A stretch of DNA of 64,000 nucleotides from Vibrio orientalis CIP 102891 = ATCC 33934 (GTDB lineage Bacteria; Pseudomonadota; Gammaproteobacteria; Enterobacterales; Vibrionaceae). The DNA lies in the NCBI RefSeq assembly GCF_000176235.1, contig NZ_ACZV01000004.1, positions 930,001-994,000 of the forward strand. The letters are read 5' to 3'. The position numbers and the translations under genes are program-made. Under the pieces are notes generated by a model. The model was not told the DNA's origin. It searched no databases and saw only the letters and a list, made by a program, of their open reading frames with translations. This document shows positions 7,963 to 16,567 of this stretch, piece by piece (the stretch's first letter is position 1; every line of letters starts with the position of its first letter).

Positions 7963-9158
7963 TGGGTCACCTCGCTAATGGTTAAGCTTTGCAGACGTGG
8001 CTGCTCCAGTGATGAAACAATGTCTTTTTGCACTTCACCATCGACGATAAATCTCACCGATTCGACTCTGTTTAAATCCTCGTGGATTTCCTTGCCTAAT
8101 CGAGACAAAGAGAAACGACTCTTGGGAGCTGCTCGGGTGATGTTCTTATGCGCATCCGACTCCCGAAATGCCGCGCGAATACGGTCCTCTACTTGCTGTT
8201 TCTCGCTAGTTTTCGTATCCGCATCTAAATTGGCCACGAACACAACTTCAGTCACGATATCAACGTTCTTATCGGGTATCGCCTTACAGGTAAGAACATC
8301 GCCATGGCCGTGATGGCCATTCGTCATAATATGGGTGTTCAACTGTTCGAGAATGCTTTGTGGTATCTGGCCGACTTCCATCAAGATATAAGCGGTGGCT
8401 GTTCCTGGCTCAACTTCCCCTGTGTTCTTGAAAAAGACATTGTCACTTCGAATGCCTGCTACATCAGTGATGATAGAGCGGTACACATCATCGATATGCC
8501 AAGCACCCGAACTGGTAAAGGCGTTTTGTAGGCGCAAGGCTAGCTCGTCGTCAGCTTCAATATCGGCGCCTAATGTGGTGATGTAATCTGGTTTGTTCTC
8601 TGCTGAGACTATTCCACTGATTTCTTCTGGGATGATGCTGTAGTAACCGGCAGACAGGTTAAACGCTTGGCCTTCGTATTCCGCTTCACATAAAATATCG
8701 CCTTCCGCTTCACCGGCAGCAATAACCGTGTCACGGATAACAAACAGACGATAAACGACACCGTCTATCGGAGGGCTTTGGATAATCGACCCCGCGGAGA
8801 CAGTACTCTCTTCGGCGCTATTGGCTTTGGTTAAAGTGATGTTGCCTTGCATTTTTACTGCGGGTTTCGGTTCAACATCGAGTTCCCACGCTTTTAAGTC
8901 AAGCGCCCAACGCTGCGCCGTGGCGACGAATAGGCTCGGCATGATGTGTTTCGCCAAGAGTGTAGTTATGAGCCAATAAACAGGTGAAACAACCGCCGCT
9001 TTGACCCAACGCCAAAACGGGCTCATTTCAGAGTCATTCGAGATTTGGCTTCCGGCATCTTTTACGTCTTTTTCGAGCTGCTCAGTAATGGCCGCCTCTG
9101 TTGTCGGGATGCCTTCTTGTTCAAGGACGTCGACAAAGTCTACCGATGGTCTTTTCAT
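7959..9158 (-). CDS. Baseplate assembly protein J (gpJ-like)
   Basis: A 399-residue Baseplate_J family protein. Recognisable features are an N-terminal helical part, the beta-rich middle (VYRLFVIRDTVIAAGEAEGD, FNLSAGYYSIIPEEISGI) and the conserved block ADIEADDELALRLQNAF with SGAWHIDDVYRSI. It forms the wedge of the contractile tail baseplate. It lies between the DUF2590 gene and gpI with four-base overlaps on both sides, so it is translationally coupled in the baseplate cluster. Confidence 0.85.
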   Translation of the reverse strand: MKRPSVDFVDVLEQEGIPTTEAAITEQLEKDVKDAGSQISNDSEMSPFWRWVKAAVVSPVYWLITTLLAKHIMPSLFVATAQRWALDLKAWELDVEPKPAVKMQGNITLTKANSAEESTVSAGSIIQSPPIDGVVYRLFVIRDTVIAAGEAEGDILCEAEYEGQAFNLSAGYYSIIPEEISGIVSAENKPDYITTLGADIEADDELALRLQNAFTSSGAWHIDDVYRSIITDVAGIRSDNVFFKNTGEVEPGTATAYILMEVGQIPQSILEQLNTHIMTNGHHGHGDVLTCKAIPDKNVDIVTEVVFVANLDADTKTSEKQQVEDRIRAAFRESDAHKNITRAAPKSRFSLSRLGKEIHEDLNRVESVRFIVDGEVQKDIVSSLEQPRLQSLTISEVTQ

Positions 9159-9487
9159 TGGTTCACCTCAATGTCGATCGAGTCTGAAAAATCGAACGCT
9201 TTGGCTGTCAGTTCTACGGTGCCAATCTTGGTTTCGTTGGCATACACACTACCTGGTATGATTCGCTCATCTTGCTCTGCGGCTTGCTCGATTTGCACAA
9301 GTACATCGGCACGTAAAGTTGGATTGCGCTCTGCCAATAGCCTTCGTGCGAGTCCTGATTCCATGATGCGGTGCTTCACATCTTGAGCGATGCTGTATAG
9401 ATCACTGGCTTGCTCTGGCTGTTGGCCTGCATCGACGTTCCAACCGCCTTGAATCACTTTGATGTCGATAAACTTTTGGTCAGCCAT
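9155..9487 (-). CDS. DUF2590-type baseplate protein, gp25/W position
   Basis: A 110-residue protein (MADQKFIDIKVIQGGWNVDA) placed where P2 encodes the gp25-like wedge protein W. The middle, helical part (DVKHRIMESGLARRLLAERN) and the following acidic residues fit DUF2590 proteins of HP1/K139-type phages. Likely a small baseplate wedge component. It overlaps the tape measure gene stop by eight bases and the J start by four. Confidence 0.65.
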   Translation of the reverse strand: MADQKFIDIKVIQGGWNVDAGQQPEQASDLYSIAQDVKHRIMESGLARRLLAERNPTLRADVLVQIEQAAEQDERIIPGSVYANETKIGTVELTAKAFDFSDSIDIEVNQ

Positions 9488-11261
9488 TGGATAACGCCTC
9501 CCACTCTTCCATCTGCTCTGGGGTGAATCCCCCTTCAGTGGTGATGTTCACCTCGCCAATATGAGTTTGGTTTCCTGCCATTGCTGTTGGCCTTTGTGCG
9601 GTGATGTTCTGTACCATTTGTGGTGGTAACTGAGCGTTACTCTGAACGTTCGCGTTTGGGGCAAAATCTTCCAGTGTTGGAATTGGCTTACGCTCGGCAT
9701 TTTCGACAACGGTTGCCGCTTGAATCTCTGGACTACCGGAGCTACTCAGGTCAATATCGATACCCGGTATCATGTTGAGCTTTTCGATCACCCAATCGAT
9801 GGTGTCAGACAAGAACTTGAACACTGCGGTATCACCAAATGAGGCTTTGAGGTCATCCCACCAATAAATCATGGCGCCCACTACGGCGATAAGGCCGACA
9901 ATACCTGCGACTACCCATGTCATCGGGTTAGCCCATAGTGCCGTATTGAATAACCAGGTGGCTGCGGTCATTGCGATGGTGCTGATACGTAGAAGTTTAA
10001 GTACACCATTGAGCGCTCCCATAGTGACAGCCCATCCGCCACTCATCATTTGGCCTATGCCCATTGCGAGAGACAGCCCCGCGACTACACCACCTAAAGA
10101 GAGTGCAGCAATCGCAGCATAACCAAACAGTTCAACCAACCAAGGAAACTCGTCTGTCCAACCTGAAATCCACACGATGCCATCGGCGAGCGAACCCACA
10201 ACGGCATTTATGGAAGGTAAGATCACACCGAAGACGGCAGCACGAACGGCAAACCAAGAGGATTCGAGTCGCTCCCATTGGTCAGTCATTTTGGAAGCCA
10301 TCTCTTCGGCTTTCGACATTCCTTGCACACTACCAAGTGTTTCGATGCTACCTGCTAGGCCGTCAGTATCGGCCATCAACTGCTTGATCAGTGCGGTGGC
10401 TTGTTTACTGCCAAATGCTTTATCAAGCTGAGCAGACTCAGCAACACTTAAGGTATCTCCAAATTCACCTTTAATTTGCTCTAGGATCTCGAGCATTGGG
10501 AGCATCTTGCCCCGGCTATCAGTAAAGCTGAGTCCGAGCTCATCTTGCGCTTTGGCTACGCCAGATAAGAATGCACGATATTTGGTTCCCGCTTCGCTAC
10601 CACTCATGGTCGCCTGCAAGGTTCCTAAGATGGCCATTTGCTCATTCATGGCAATACCAGCGGCAGTCGCATCAGCGCCAACGCTAGAGAACGCACTACT
10701 CATTTCCGAACCAGTAGTTTTGAACATCTGCACTGCACTGGCAGTTTGGCCTGCCACTGTTTCTACCCAAGCGCCTTTACCCATCTCATTGGCTTGATTC
10801 TTAAAGATGCCGTACATGGTGCCCATGTAACTGGTGATGGTTGAGGTATCTGCTTTAGTGGCAGCGGCCAAAACACCCGAAGCTTTGGTGAACTGCGATA
10901 GTTCTGCGCCGTCTAACCCATCAATCGCTGATTGAATATCGTAAGAAGCATTCACAAAGTCAGTGGCCGACTTTCCGTATTCAGCGGAAAACTCCAAGGC
11001 CGTAACCTGAAGCTCTTTTAGCGCGTCACTGGTAACGCCAAGCGACGCCACTTCTCCCAGTTTTCTATCCATCTCAATAGCCGGCATTAATGCGTTTTGC
11101 ACAGCGAAGCCAGCCGCCACAATACCTGCGGTACCTGTGGCAACGTTCTGTAGGCCTTGCTTACCCAAATCCGTTGCGGCGGTCATCTCTTTAGTGATGC
11201 CTTGCAAGGGTTTGGTCACCTGATCAATCAGGGTCATCTGCATTAGTAGCTTTTCGTCCAT
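9480..11261 (-). CDS. Tail tape measure protein (gpT-like)
   Basis: A 593-residue tape-measure protein. The N-terminal half carries the phage_tail_TMP core (LQVTALEFSAEYGKSATDFV, GSEMSSAFSSVGADATAAGI, GTKYRAFLSGVAKAQDELG). The segment from about 365 to 470 contains several hydrophobic stretches, as in other tape measures that enter the membrane during DNA ejection. It is shorter than P2 gpT (815 residues), so a shorter tail is predicted. It starts three bases after the frameshifted tail assembly gene ends. Confidence 0.85.
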   Translation of the reverse strand: MDEKLLMQMTLIDQVTKPLQGITKEMTAATDLGKQGLQNVATGTAGIVAAGFAVQNALMPAIEMDRKLGEVASLGVTSDALKELQVTALEFSAEYGKSATDFVNASYDIQSAIDGLDGAELSQFTKASGVLAAATKADTSTITSYMGTMYGIFKNQANEMGKGAWVETVAGQTASAVQMFKTTGSEMSSAFSSVGADATAAGIAMNEQMAILGTLQATMSGSEAGTKYRAFLSGVAKAQDELGLSFTDSRGKMLPMLEILEQIKGEFGDTLSVAESAQLDKAFGSKQATALIKQLMADTDGLAGSIETLGSVQGMSKAEEMASKMTDQWERLESSWFAVRAAVFGVILPSINAVVGSLADGIVWISGWTDEFPWLVELFGYAAIAALSLGGVVAGLSLAMGIGQMMSGGWAVTMGALNGVLKLLRISTIAMTAATWLFNTALWANPMTWVVAGIVGLIAVVGAMIYWWDDLKASFGDTAVFKFLSDTIDWVIEKLNMIPGIDIDLSSSGSPEIQAATVVENAERKPIPTLEDFAPNANVQSNAQLPPQMVQNITAQRPTAMAGNQTHIGEVNITTEGGFTPEQMEEWEALSNG

Positions 11262-11263
11262 AC

Positions 11264-11461
11264 TTACCTGCTATTGAACAGATTGGCGATGGCGGTTTGC
11301 ACCGCTGCCTCCATTCGTTGCTTATCTCGCTTTTCTAGCCACATGGCTCGGGCTAGGTTTTGTTCGTCGTCCCCTTCATGGGGTAAGTAGAATCTGCGCA
11401 GGGTGAGCGCTTGTTCGATACCGTTCTGCTCGATACGCTCAACCCGCTCAGTTAGTTTTTT
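11264..11461 (-). CDS. Frameshift extension of the tail assembly chaperone (E' or GT-type)
   Basis: After the slippery heptamer, the -1 frame stays open for 63 codons, reading LTERVERIEQNGIEQALTL and later MWLEKRDKQRMEAAV and stopping at TAA 11266-11264, three bases before the tape measure start. It has no credible start codon of its own near the 5' end, so expression by -1 slippage from the upstream gene is expected. The fused product would be about 157 residues. P2 E/E' and lambda G/GT use the same strategy. The length and helical, charged content fit a tape-measure-binding T domain. Confidence 0.7.
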   Translation of the reverse strand, partial: KKLTERVERIEQNGIEQALTLRRFYLPHEGDDEQNLARAMWLEKRDKQRMEAAVQTAIANLFNSR

Positions 11462-11736
11462 AGCGTGATGGTAATGCCACCCTTAGCGGCCTCACTGACC
11501 GTTGCGAATAACTGCATCGTCAAACCTGGTACCGCATCTAAGTAGGCCTTCAGTTCGTCTTTTTGCTTAGGGTCAACACTACGAGTGAGGTAGTGATATG
11601 CAGGCACCACTTTGCTACTTGGCATCACTTCATTTGAATAGTTGTTAGCATCCGTCACCGTCGGAGTGAAGGTGAAGTCGGTATCACCTACCGTAACGAC
11701 AACAGGTTTTAGTGCGAATGTCGGTTGATTAGACAT
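11452..11736 (-). CDS. Tail assembly chaperone, short form (gpE-like, DUF2765 type)
   Basis: A 94-residue protein located between the tube/sheath/lysis block and the tape measure, the place of tail assembly chaperones. It contains DTDFTFTPTVTDANNYSNEV and VPAYHYLTRSVDPKQKDELK, as in HP1/K139 proteins of this family. It ends ITLKN immediately after an A AAA AAC sequence and should be the major product, with a minor -1 product extending to 11264. It holds the tape measure ready for tube assembly. Confidence 0.7.
   Translation of the reverse strand: MSNQPTFALKPVVVTVGDTDFTFTPTVTDANNYSNEVMPSSKVVPAYHYLTRSVDPKQKDELKAYLDAVPGLTMQLFATVSEAAKGGITITLKN
11455..11461 (-). other. Programmed -1 frameshift site
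   Basis: The minus strand reads CTA AAA AAC TAA, that is, the classical slippery heptamer A AAA AAC directly followed by the zero-frame stop. Slipping by -1 joins the long open frame to 11264. The stop right after the slip site should favour slippage. Confidence 0.75.
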
Positions 11737-11740
11737 GAGA

Positions 11741-12043
11741 TTATCCTTTGTTGATTGACAGCGATGCTTGTTGCTCGGCTCGCCAGTTTAAGTAGTCTTG
11801 TGTTTGGTCAGCGCATCGCCCTAGGGCATCTTTCAACCGTGGAATATCTTCGGTCGCGATTTCGGGCCATGTGCCTTTAACATTTGGTTTTTCACACGGG
11901 ACAATCAGCCCCGCCGGTGGCAGTTGAACAATGACTCGTGTCTGGATGGCATCAGTACGGCTGCTGCAGCCGCTGAGTAACACTGTCAGGAATGCGGCAT
12001 TCCACATTTTCCAGTTGTGATTCCAGTTCGCTGATTTGTTCAT
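11741..12043 (-). CDS. Outer-membrane spanin subunit (Rz1-like lipoprotein)
   Basis: A 100-residue protein with a hydrophobic N-terminal segment and a lipobox (FLTVLLSGC), so it is probably lipid-modified at that Cys and sorted to the outer membrane. The mature part is proline-containing (QLPPAGLIVPCEKPN), like Rz1-type o-spanins. It starts inside the upstream Rz-like gene in another frame, the usual overlapping Rz/Rz1 organisation. It pairs with the inner-membrane subunit to fuse membranes at the end of lysis. Confidence 0.75.
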   Translation of the reverse strand: MNKSANWNHNWKMWNAAFLTVLLSGCSSRTDAIQTRVIVQLPPAGLIVPCEKPNVKGTWPEIATEDIPRLKDALGRCADQTQDYLNWRAEQQASLSINKG

Positions 12044-12299
12044 CTAACTGCCTTTTGTCTTGCTGCTGTTTATGAGCGCGGCTGACCAGTAACTCATTCA
12101 CGTACTCTTGGTCATGCCGTAATGTCTTGATGGTTAACTCACTGGTTTGATTAGCCGCTTTGGCTGCATCAAGCCTTGCCCTTAATGCAGCTTGTTCGGC
12201 CTTACTAGCCTTGAGTAATAACCACATGGATGTGATTGCGACGAATACCGCTACCACTAACAACCATTTAATCGACTTGGGTACACCGAGCATATTCAA
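11952..12299 (-). CDS. Inner-membrane spanin subunit (Rz-like)
   Basis: A 115-residue protein with one N-terminal transmembrane segment (IKWLLVVAVFVAITSMWLLL) followed by a long coiled coil of charged residues, typical of i-spanins. The o-spanin ORF begins within its last third. The start overlaps the lysozyme stop by about 30 bases, so the lysis genes holin, endolysin, Rz and Rz1 form one coupled cassette. Confidence 0.75.
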   Translation of the reverse strand: MNMLGVPKSIKWLLVVAVFVAITSMWLLLKASKAEQAALRARLDAAKAANQTSELTIKTLRHDQEYVNELLVSRAHKQQQDKRQLDEQISELESQLENVECRIPDSVTQRLQQPY

Positions 12300-12849
12300 G
12301 CCCTCTTCGCACGATCAGCCCGTTGTATTTCTTGCCGCCGCTGTACACCCAACGCTTTAACTGCTCACACGCTTTAAGGTATTCGCCCTGCATAATGTGT
12401 TTGTAAATCTGGGTCGCACTGCCATTCCCGTTACGTCTGAACTTAGTGCATCCGGTATTGAAGGCAAAACTGGTAAAGGCGTCGAACTGGCCTTGAGTCA
12501 TAGCAATACCGGATATGCTTTCGGCTTTGGTAATACACCGCTCGGCACTTTGAATATTCTTCACCCAATCTTTGGCAACTTGCTCTAACAACACCGTCGC
12601 ACTCGGAACATCATGTGTGTTACCAATTCCGTTAGTAGCTAAACCTGCAGGGCAGCGATATGGGTCTTGTCGACATCCTTCTGCATTACCAATCAGCTCA
12701 AGAGCAGCCGAGCTAACACGCAACTCACCCAGTTCTTGCTGCTGAATTACAACCGGACCAACAGGCTCAGTACTATCAACCGCAACACCACCTGTAATTA
12801 GAGCAATCGCGCCCAACACAGAGCAGACGATTTTTTTACTCAGTTTCAC
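12268..12849 (-). CDS. SAR-type phage lysozyme (endolysin)
   Basis: Predicted 193 residues from a GTG at 12849 that has AGGAG about nine bases upstream; the ORF is open further 5', but there it overlaps holin more. The N-terminus (KKIVCSVLGAIALITGGVAV) is a weakly hydrophobic, Gly/Ala-rich signal-anchor-release sequence. The muramidase active site is E-x8-C-x5-T (E, then GCRQDPYR, C, PAGLA, T), the arrangement of P1 Lyz and phage 21 endolysins with Cys in the place of T4 Asp. Secreted by Sec, it would be held inactive in the membrane until depolarisation by the holin or pinholin. Confidence 0.85.
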   Translation of the reverse strand: MKLSKKIVCSVLGAIALITGGVAVDSTEPVGPVVIQQQELGELRVSSAALELIGNAEGCRQDPYRCPAGLATNGIGNTHDVPSATVLLEQVAKDWVKNIQSAERCITKAESISGIAMTQGQFDAFTSFAFNTGCTKFRRNGNGSATQIYKHIMQGEYLKACEQLKRWVYSGGKKYNGLIVRRGLEYARCTQVD

Positions 12850-13048
12850 TGACCGTGACTCCTTTCTCAGTGGCAATACGCTGCATTTCGCGCTTGTGCC
12901 AGTAGTTCAAAATTAGTGCAAGCACGCCGATCACAAGCGACCCCGTAAAGTACCAATGCTCATAGGTCATTTTGCTGATGCCCATTCCTAGCAATGACAT
13001 CAGGTACACTAGGCCACTGGTGAACTTGTCGAACCATTCTTTCAACAT
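12836..13048 (-). CDS. Holin
   Basis: A 70-residue protein with two hydrophobic segments (SGLVYLMSLLGMGI and WYFTGSLVIGVLALILNYW) and a charged C-terminus, as in small class II holins or pinholins. It directly precedes the lysozyme gene and overlaps its start. A SAR endolysin partner fits a pinholin that only depolarises the membrane. Confidence 0.75.
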   Translation of the reverse strand: MLKEWFDKFTSGLVYLMSLLGMGISKMTYEHWYFTGSLVIGVLALILNYWHKREMQRIATEKGVTVSETE

Positions 13049-13057
13049 AAGGGCGAG

Positions 13058-13270
13058 TTACCTCCGCTCTAGAAGCGACTGACAATCAATGCAGAATTGA
13101 CAGCCCTTGCTTGCTTTTCTTCGCGCTTCTTGGATTGGCTCGCCACACTCTTCGCAATCCAACGCGCTCTCTTTTTCGGCATTTTGGCTAGACCGTAACA
13201 ACTGGTTAGCCAGTGCCACTTTGGTGAATTGGGTTTCTGTTCCGCTTGCATGATCAATCACATCCGTCAT
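13058..13270 (-). CDS. TraR/DksA-like zinc-finger protein
   Basis: From the ATG at 13270 (AAGGG seven bases upstream) the protein has 70 residues; a GTG 15 bases further upstream is possible. The C-terminal half holds a four-cysteine zinc finger (CEECGEPIQEARR, then CQFCIDC) characteristic of short TraR-type DksA homologues, which bind the RNA polymerase secondary channel. P2-, K139- and HP1-like phages carry such a gene between the tube gene and the lysis genes. It may tune host transcription during late infection. Confidence 0.8.
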   Translation of the reverse strand: MTDVIDHASGTETQFTKVALANQLLRSSQNAEKESALDCEECGEPIQEARRKASKGCQFCIDCQSLLERR

Positions 13271-13285
13271 TGGTTTACCCTTCAC

Positions 13286-13738
13286 CTACAGCACATAGCG
13301 CGTATCGTCTTCGCTGAGGTATGGCACCCCATCAATCTTGACGAACAGTGGACTAGTGACTAAACCTTTGAGCTTGCGCTTGTGTTTATCTGAGCTCGAC
13401 GGATCAATGTTGAGAATGTCTTCAATCAACCATTTCACCCCAAAGAACTCGACTTTCTGCTCTTCTTCACCGGTGTTGGCGTAACACATCAAATCATCTA
13501 GTGGTAAGTTGCGGTAACTGCCTGAAGCTTTGGCCGCGCTGTGAACGACTTTGAAGTACTTAGCATCAAGCTCAAGCTCGATTTCACAGCTCACTTCACC
13601 GTCAGTGAAACCATCAGGAATGCCGCCGCTCTTAGCGACTTCAGACGAATCGGAAATATTGGCAGTGAGGCTCTCAACATGAATAAACTCACCAAGTAAG
13701 TTGGTATCAAAACTACGGGTAGAAATTCGGCGACTCAT
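13286..13738 (-). CDS. Tail tube protein (FII-like, DUF2597 type)
   Basis: A 150-residue protein directly after the sheath gene, in the tube position of contractile tails. The sequence (MSRRISTRSFDTNLLGEFIH, LTANISDSS, GEVSCEIELELDAKYF) matches the DUF2597 family from HP1/K139-type phages. It forms hexameric rings inside the sheath. Its start overlaps the sheath stop by one base. Confidence 0.8.
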   Translation of the reverse strand: MSRRISTRSFDTNLLGEFIHVESLTANISDSSEVAKSGGIPDGFTDGEVSCEIELELDAKYFKVVHSAAKASGSYRNLPLDDLMCYANTGEEEQKVEFFGVKWLIEDILNIDPSSSDKHKRKLKGLVTSPLFVKIDGVPYLSEDDTRYVL

Positions 13739-14850
13739 TAGGCAACCTCCCCTTTCTTAACGCTGATGTAGACAGTGATTTTTACTGGGCAGTCGTAAGG
13801 CTGAACCTGCATGTAAATCTCAACTTCTTCATTGGTGACCCACTTAATGCGAATGTCGTCTTCTTCTGGCGGTAGGATTTCACCTGGATCGCCCGTACGT
13901 GCCATGCGTCGCAAGTCTTGAGTGAAATAGATTTTCGCAGCTTCGGTGGCCGATGGCGTTGAATTGAACTTACGGTCGGCGATTCGTGCAATGGCGCGAA
14001 TGCGAACAAAGCGAGCCGCTTTCATTGCTACGCGGATATGACGAATATCTTGATAGTCGCCCCCTGGCACATCGAGGGTATTGCCTGTTGTCCAGTAATG
14101 ACCTGGGTAGTCTGGATACCACATCGGCACTGATAGGCGATTCGACTCCAGCGCTTTGAGATGCGCGAGCTGTAAACTGTCACCGTTCTTATCGGTTAAG
14201 AACTCAGTGTTACCGACCACAGAGCCGGTCATCACGCGGGCCGGTGAATCGGCAATTGAGACTTCACCATTGGCCATACGTCCAACGCCTTTACCAAAGG
14301 TATCGAGGTCTTTGTGTAAGGTTGGGATGACCGTAACGTATTCACTCGCAACGTCTGTCACGATAGCAGTGCAATCTGCGATGTACTGTTCCCACGTTTT
14401 GCCTGTGGTGGCGTTATTGTCAATCGCTGGCAAACGACAAATCACAAATGTTTCTCGGCCCAGTGAAACTTTAAGCTCTGTTCGCAAGGTGTTCGCCGAT
14501 TCAATAAAGGCTTTATCTGCAGCAGGGATATGTACCGCCGTCGCTTCAAAGCTTGAGACTTCGTTAGCCTTTTTCACCGCGTCTTGCCAATTGTCACCTT
14601 GGTCTAAGATGAGCACACCCGCAGTCCAATTCTGTTTTGCGTTATGCTGCGCGGCTTTGAGATTGGCAAGGTACTCGGCACTCGCTTTGTCGAGCACATC
14701 GTCAAGATCACTGGTCGAGTCAACCATGTAAAGTGGACGCTCTTCGCCCGTGACAGTGCCATAACCCACAAATAGGAAGTGGTTGTCTACAGTGGCGATA
14801 GGCCCTTGCATAAGGTTTTGAATAATGATGGTAACGGTAGGCCATGCCAT
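13738..14850 (-). CDS. Contractile tail sheath protein (FI-like, DUF2586 type)
   Basis: A 370-residue protein starting MAWPTVTIIIQNLMQGPI. It fits the DUF2586/HP1-type sheath family: VPMWYPDYPGHYWTTGNTLD, followed by DIRHIRVAMKAARFVRIRAI, is the conserved core. It polymerises around the tube and contracts during injection. It is followed immediately by the tube gene and preceded by the tail completion genes. Confidence 0.85.
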   Translation of the reverse strand: MAWPTVTIIIQNLMQGPIATVDNHFLFVGYGTVTGEERPLYMVDSTSDLDDVLDKASAEYLANLKAAQHNAKQNWTAGVLILDQGDNWQDAVKKANEVSSFEATAVHIPAADKAFIESANTLRTELKVSLGRETFVICRLPAIDNNATTGKTWEQYIADCTAIVTDVASEYVTVIPTLHKDLDTFGKGVGRMANGEVSIADSPARVMTGSVVGNTEFLTDKNGDSLQLAHLKALESNRLSVPMWYPDYPGHYWTTGNTLDVPGGDYQDIRHIRVAMKAARFVRIRAIARIADRKFNSTPSATEAAKIYFTQDLRRMARTGDPGEILPPEEDDIRIKWVTNEEVEIYMQVQPYDCPVKITVYISVKKGEVA

Positions 14851-14852
14851 AG

Positions 14853-15512
14853 TTACTTACTCCTATTGCGTTTGAGTTCTCGCTTAATCATCATTGCCAT
14901 ACGTTTAGGACTAATGCCGATCAGCTGTCGTTCTGGTCTTCCTACTTGCCAATCTCTAGCGGGAGTTTTGTTCTCCAGCTCTTGAATGGTTTTTGTCGCT
15001 TCCCCAAGTGTCATGTTTTCAGTTATCCACTTGAGGGTTGGTTTCTTGCCGCGCTTTTGCCTACCTTGTGGCTTTAGCCTAAAACCAAGATCGCGCAGAT
15101 GCTTGGCTTGCTCTCGGGGAGCGTTGTCATCTTTGCTTGGCTCTTTATTCTTTTTTGCTTGGCGCTTTCGCTTAGTTAATCCGCTTTCTTCCGCTATGCC
15201 ATTGTGGTGTTGATAAGCCACCTTTCCGCGAGCTGTTGGCCAGCCAACAAACAAGGTCTTGTTACTATTGCGCTGAAAGTGCTTCACTTTACGGGTGAAC
15301 CCCATCAGCATTTTTTTGCGCCCTTTCTTTCGACCTTTCCACTTAGTGCCGTCAGGATTGCTTTGGGCTCTGACATTCTTTTGGGTCTGCTTGGCTAACT
15401 GAGCGCCGAGCTTTTTTAGCAACCGAGTGCGTTTTTTTCTGTCTAGCGTGAGCAGTGCGATTTGCTCTTTGGCTCGTAAAAAACTGTGTTCGTCGGCCTT
15501 AATCTGGAGCAT
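14853..15512 (-). CDS. Virion morphogenesis / tail completion protein (gpS-like)
   Basis: A 219-residue, very basic protein (many KKR and RKK clusters) with the signature NPDGTKWKGRKKGRKKML of phage virion morphogenesis (tail completion S) proteins. It works with the R-like protein, which it overlaps by 14 bases, at the head-tail joining end of the tail. The middle is lengthened by a lysine-rich insertion. Confidence 0.75.
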   Translation of the reverse strand: MLQIKADEHSFLRAKEQIALLTLDRKKRTRLLKKLGAQLAKQTQKNVRAQSNPDGTKWKGRKKGRKKMLMGFTRKVKHFQRNSNKTLFVGWPTARGKVAYQHHNGIAEESGLTKRKRQAKKNKEPSKDDNAPREQAKHLRDLGFRLKPQGRQKRGKKPTLKWITENMTLGEATKTIQELENKTPARDWQVGRPERQLIGISPKRMAMMIKRELKRNRSK

Positions 15513-15999
15513 GGTTTATCACCACATCTCGTAGCTTGGTTGCGGTCCAAATATCGTAATCTTCAAGTCGGTACTGTTTGCCGCCCCAGTAAATTGGCCC
15601 CTGTGGGTCTTCAATCACTTTCACGGGCTCTTCAAACATCACCTCGATAATCAGCTCAGCACTGCTGGCGTCTTCTATCACGACTTCGATGTCTGGGTCG
15701 CTCAGCTCAGACAACTGCTGCTCACGCTCTTCATCGTTGTCCATCAACCAGGCGCCAATATTGGCAAATAGGACTGCGGGGCTTTGTTCTTGGTAAGGGA
15801 AGCGGTCAAAGTAAAACTCAGCTTTGTAGCGCTGTAACATCAGTTGAGAACTACCATTGCCCATAAACTTTGGCGTCAACTTCAGTTCAATGTCTTGCAT
15901 TTCAGCGCTCATACGCATGGCGACTTTTTTCCCTACTCGCGCTTCAATAAACGCTTTCAGATCACGCAGTTTGTAGCCTGCTTGGTACTGTTCGCTCAT
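15499..15999 (-). CDS. Tail completion protein (gpR-like)
   Basis: A 166-residue protein between the head completion and gpS-like genes, as in P2 (L-X-...-R-S). The sequence LRDLKAFIEARVGKK and the beta-rich YKAEFYFDRFPYQEQSPAVLF block fit the P2_Phage_GpR family. It probably caps the tail at the neck. It overlaps the upstream gene by four bases. Confidence 0.7.
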   Translation of the reverse strand: MSEQYQAGYKLRDLKAFIEARVGKKVAMRMSAEMQDIELKLTPKFMGNGSSQLMLQRYKAEFYFDRFPYQEQSPAVLFANIGAWLMDNDEEREQQLSELSDPDIEVVIEDASSAELIIEVMFEEPVKVIEDPQGPIYWGGKQYRLEDYDIWTATKLRDVVINHAPD

Positions 16000-16457
16000 A
16001 TCAAACTTACCGTTGCTCTAGTTTTCCCGTTCATAGCGCGGATAATGCGCGCACACTCGGCCAGCAGTTCGTTTTTAGTTTCAGCACTTCGCTCTGCTAG
16101 ATGATCACCTTCTTTCTTTTGGTGAACAGTACTGAAGTCGGGGAGTAAATCGGCTTTAGCTCGAGCAAACACCGCCGCTTCATACTGGATCACTACGTTG
16201 TTCTTTCCAGACACGACCGGAAAGGATTGAACATCGACGGCTTTGACAATCCCCTCTGCCTGGTACTTGGCTTCAAGGCTAGCTAACTCTAAATTGCATG
16301 CAGAAACAGCATTGGCTAACGCAAAAGCAATGCGCTCAGCATCCTGTGCTGGCGGTGTACCACGTCGGCGCTCAAAATCGCCTGCGTTGATGTCTGGCCA
16401 GAAACCATTATTGGTAATGGTGGTGTCTTGGTAGCCGTTGTTTCCGCCTGTAAGCAT
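15996..16457 (-). CDS. Head completion protein (gpL-like)
   Basis: The ATG at 16457 has AAGGA at good spacing and gives 153 residues starting MLTGGNNGYQDTTITNNGFW; the ORF is open 22 codons further. The following PDINAGDFERRRGTPPA and ERIAFALANAVSACN are typical of P2 gpL head completion proteins, which stabilise packaged DNA and make the neck. The 110 bases between it and the small terminase gene hold no other gene. Confidence 0.8.
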   Translation of the reverse strand: MLTGGNNGYQDTTITNNGFWPDINAGDFERRRGTPPAQDAERIAFALANAVSACNLELASLEAKYQAEGIVKAVDVQSFPVVSGKNNVVIQYEAAVFARAKADLLPDFSTVHQKKEGDHLAERSAETKNELLAECARIIRAMNGKTRATVSLI

Positions 16458-16567
16458 TGCAATTCCTTGTTCAAAATTGGTGCGCTCTAGCCACTGGGTC
16501 GACGGTTTTACAATGAACCACACGGGTTATTGCAACCTCGCCAGCCGAGCGCGGCGGCGTAGGAGCT

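Noticed and set aside
14156..14731. Long plus-strand ORF opposite the sheath gene
   Set aside because: Ser/Leu/Cys-rich antisense of a certain structural gene; no ribosome site.
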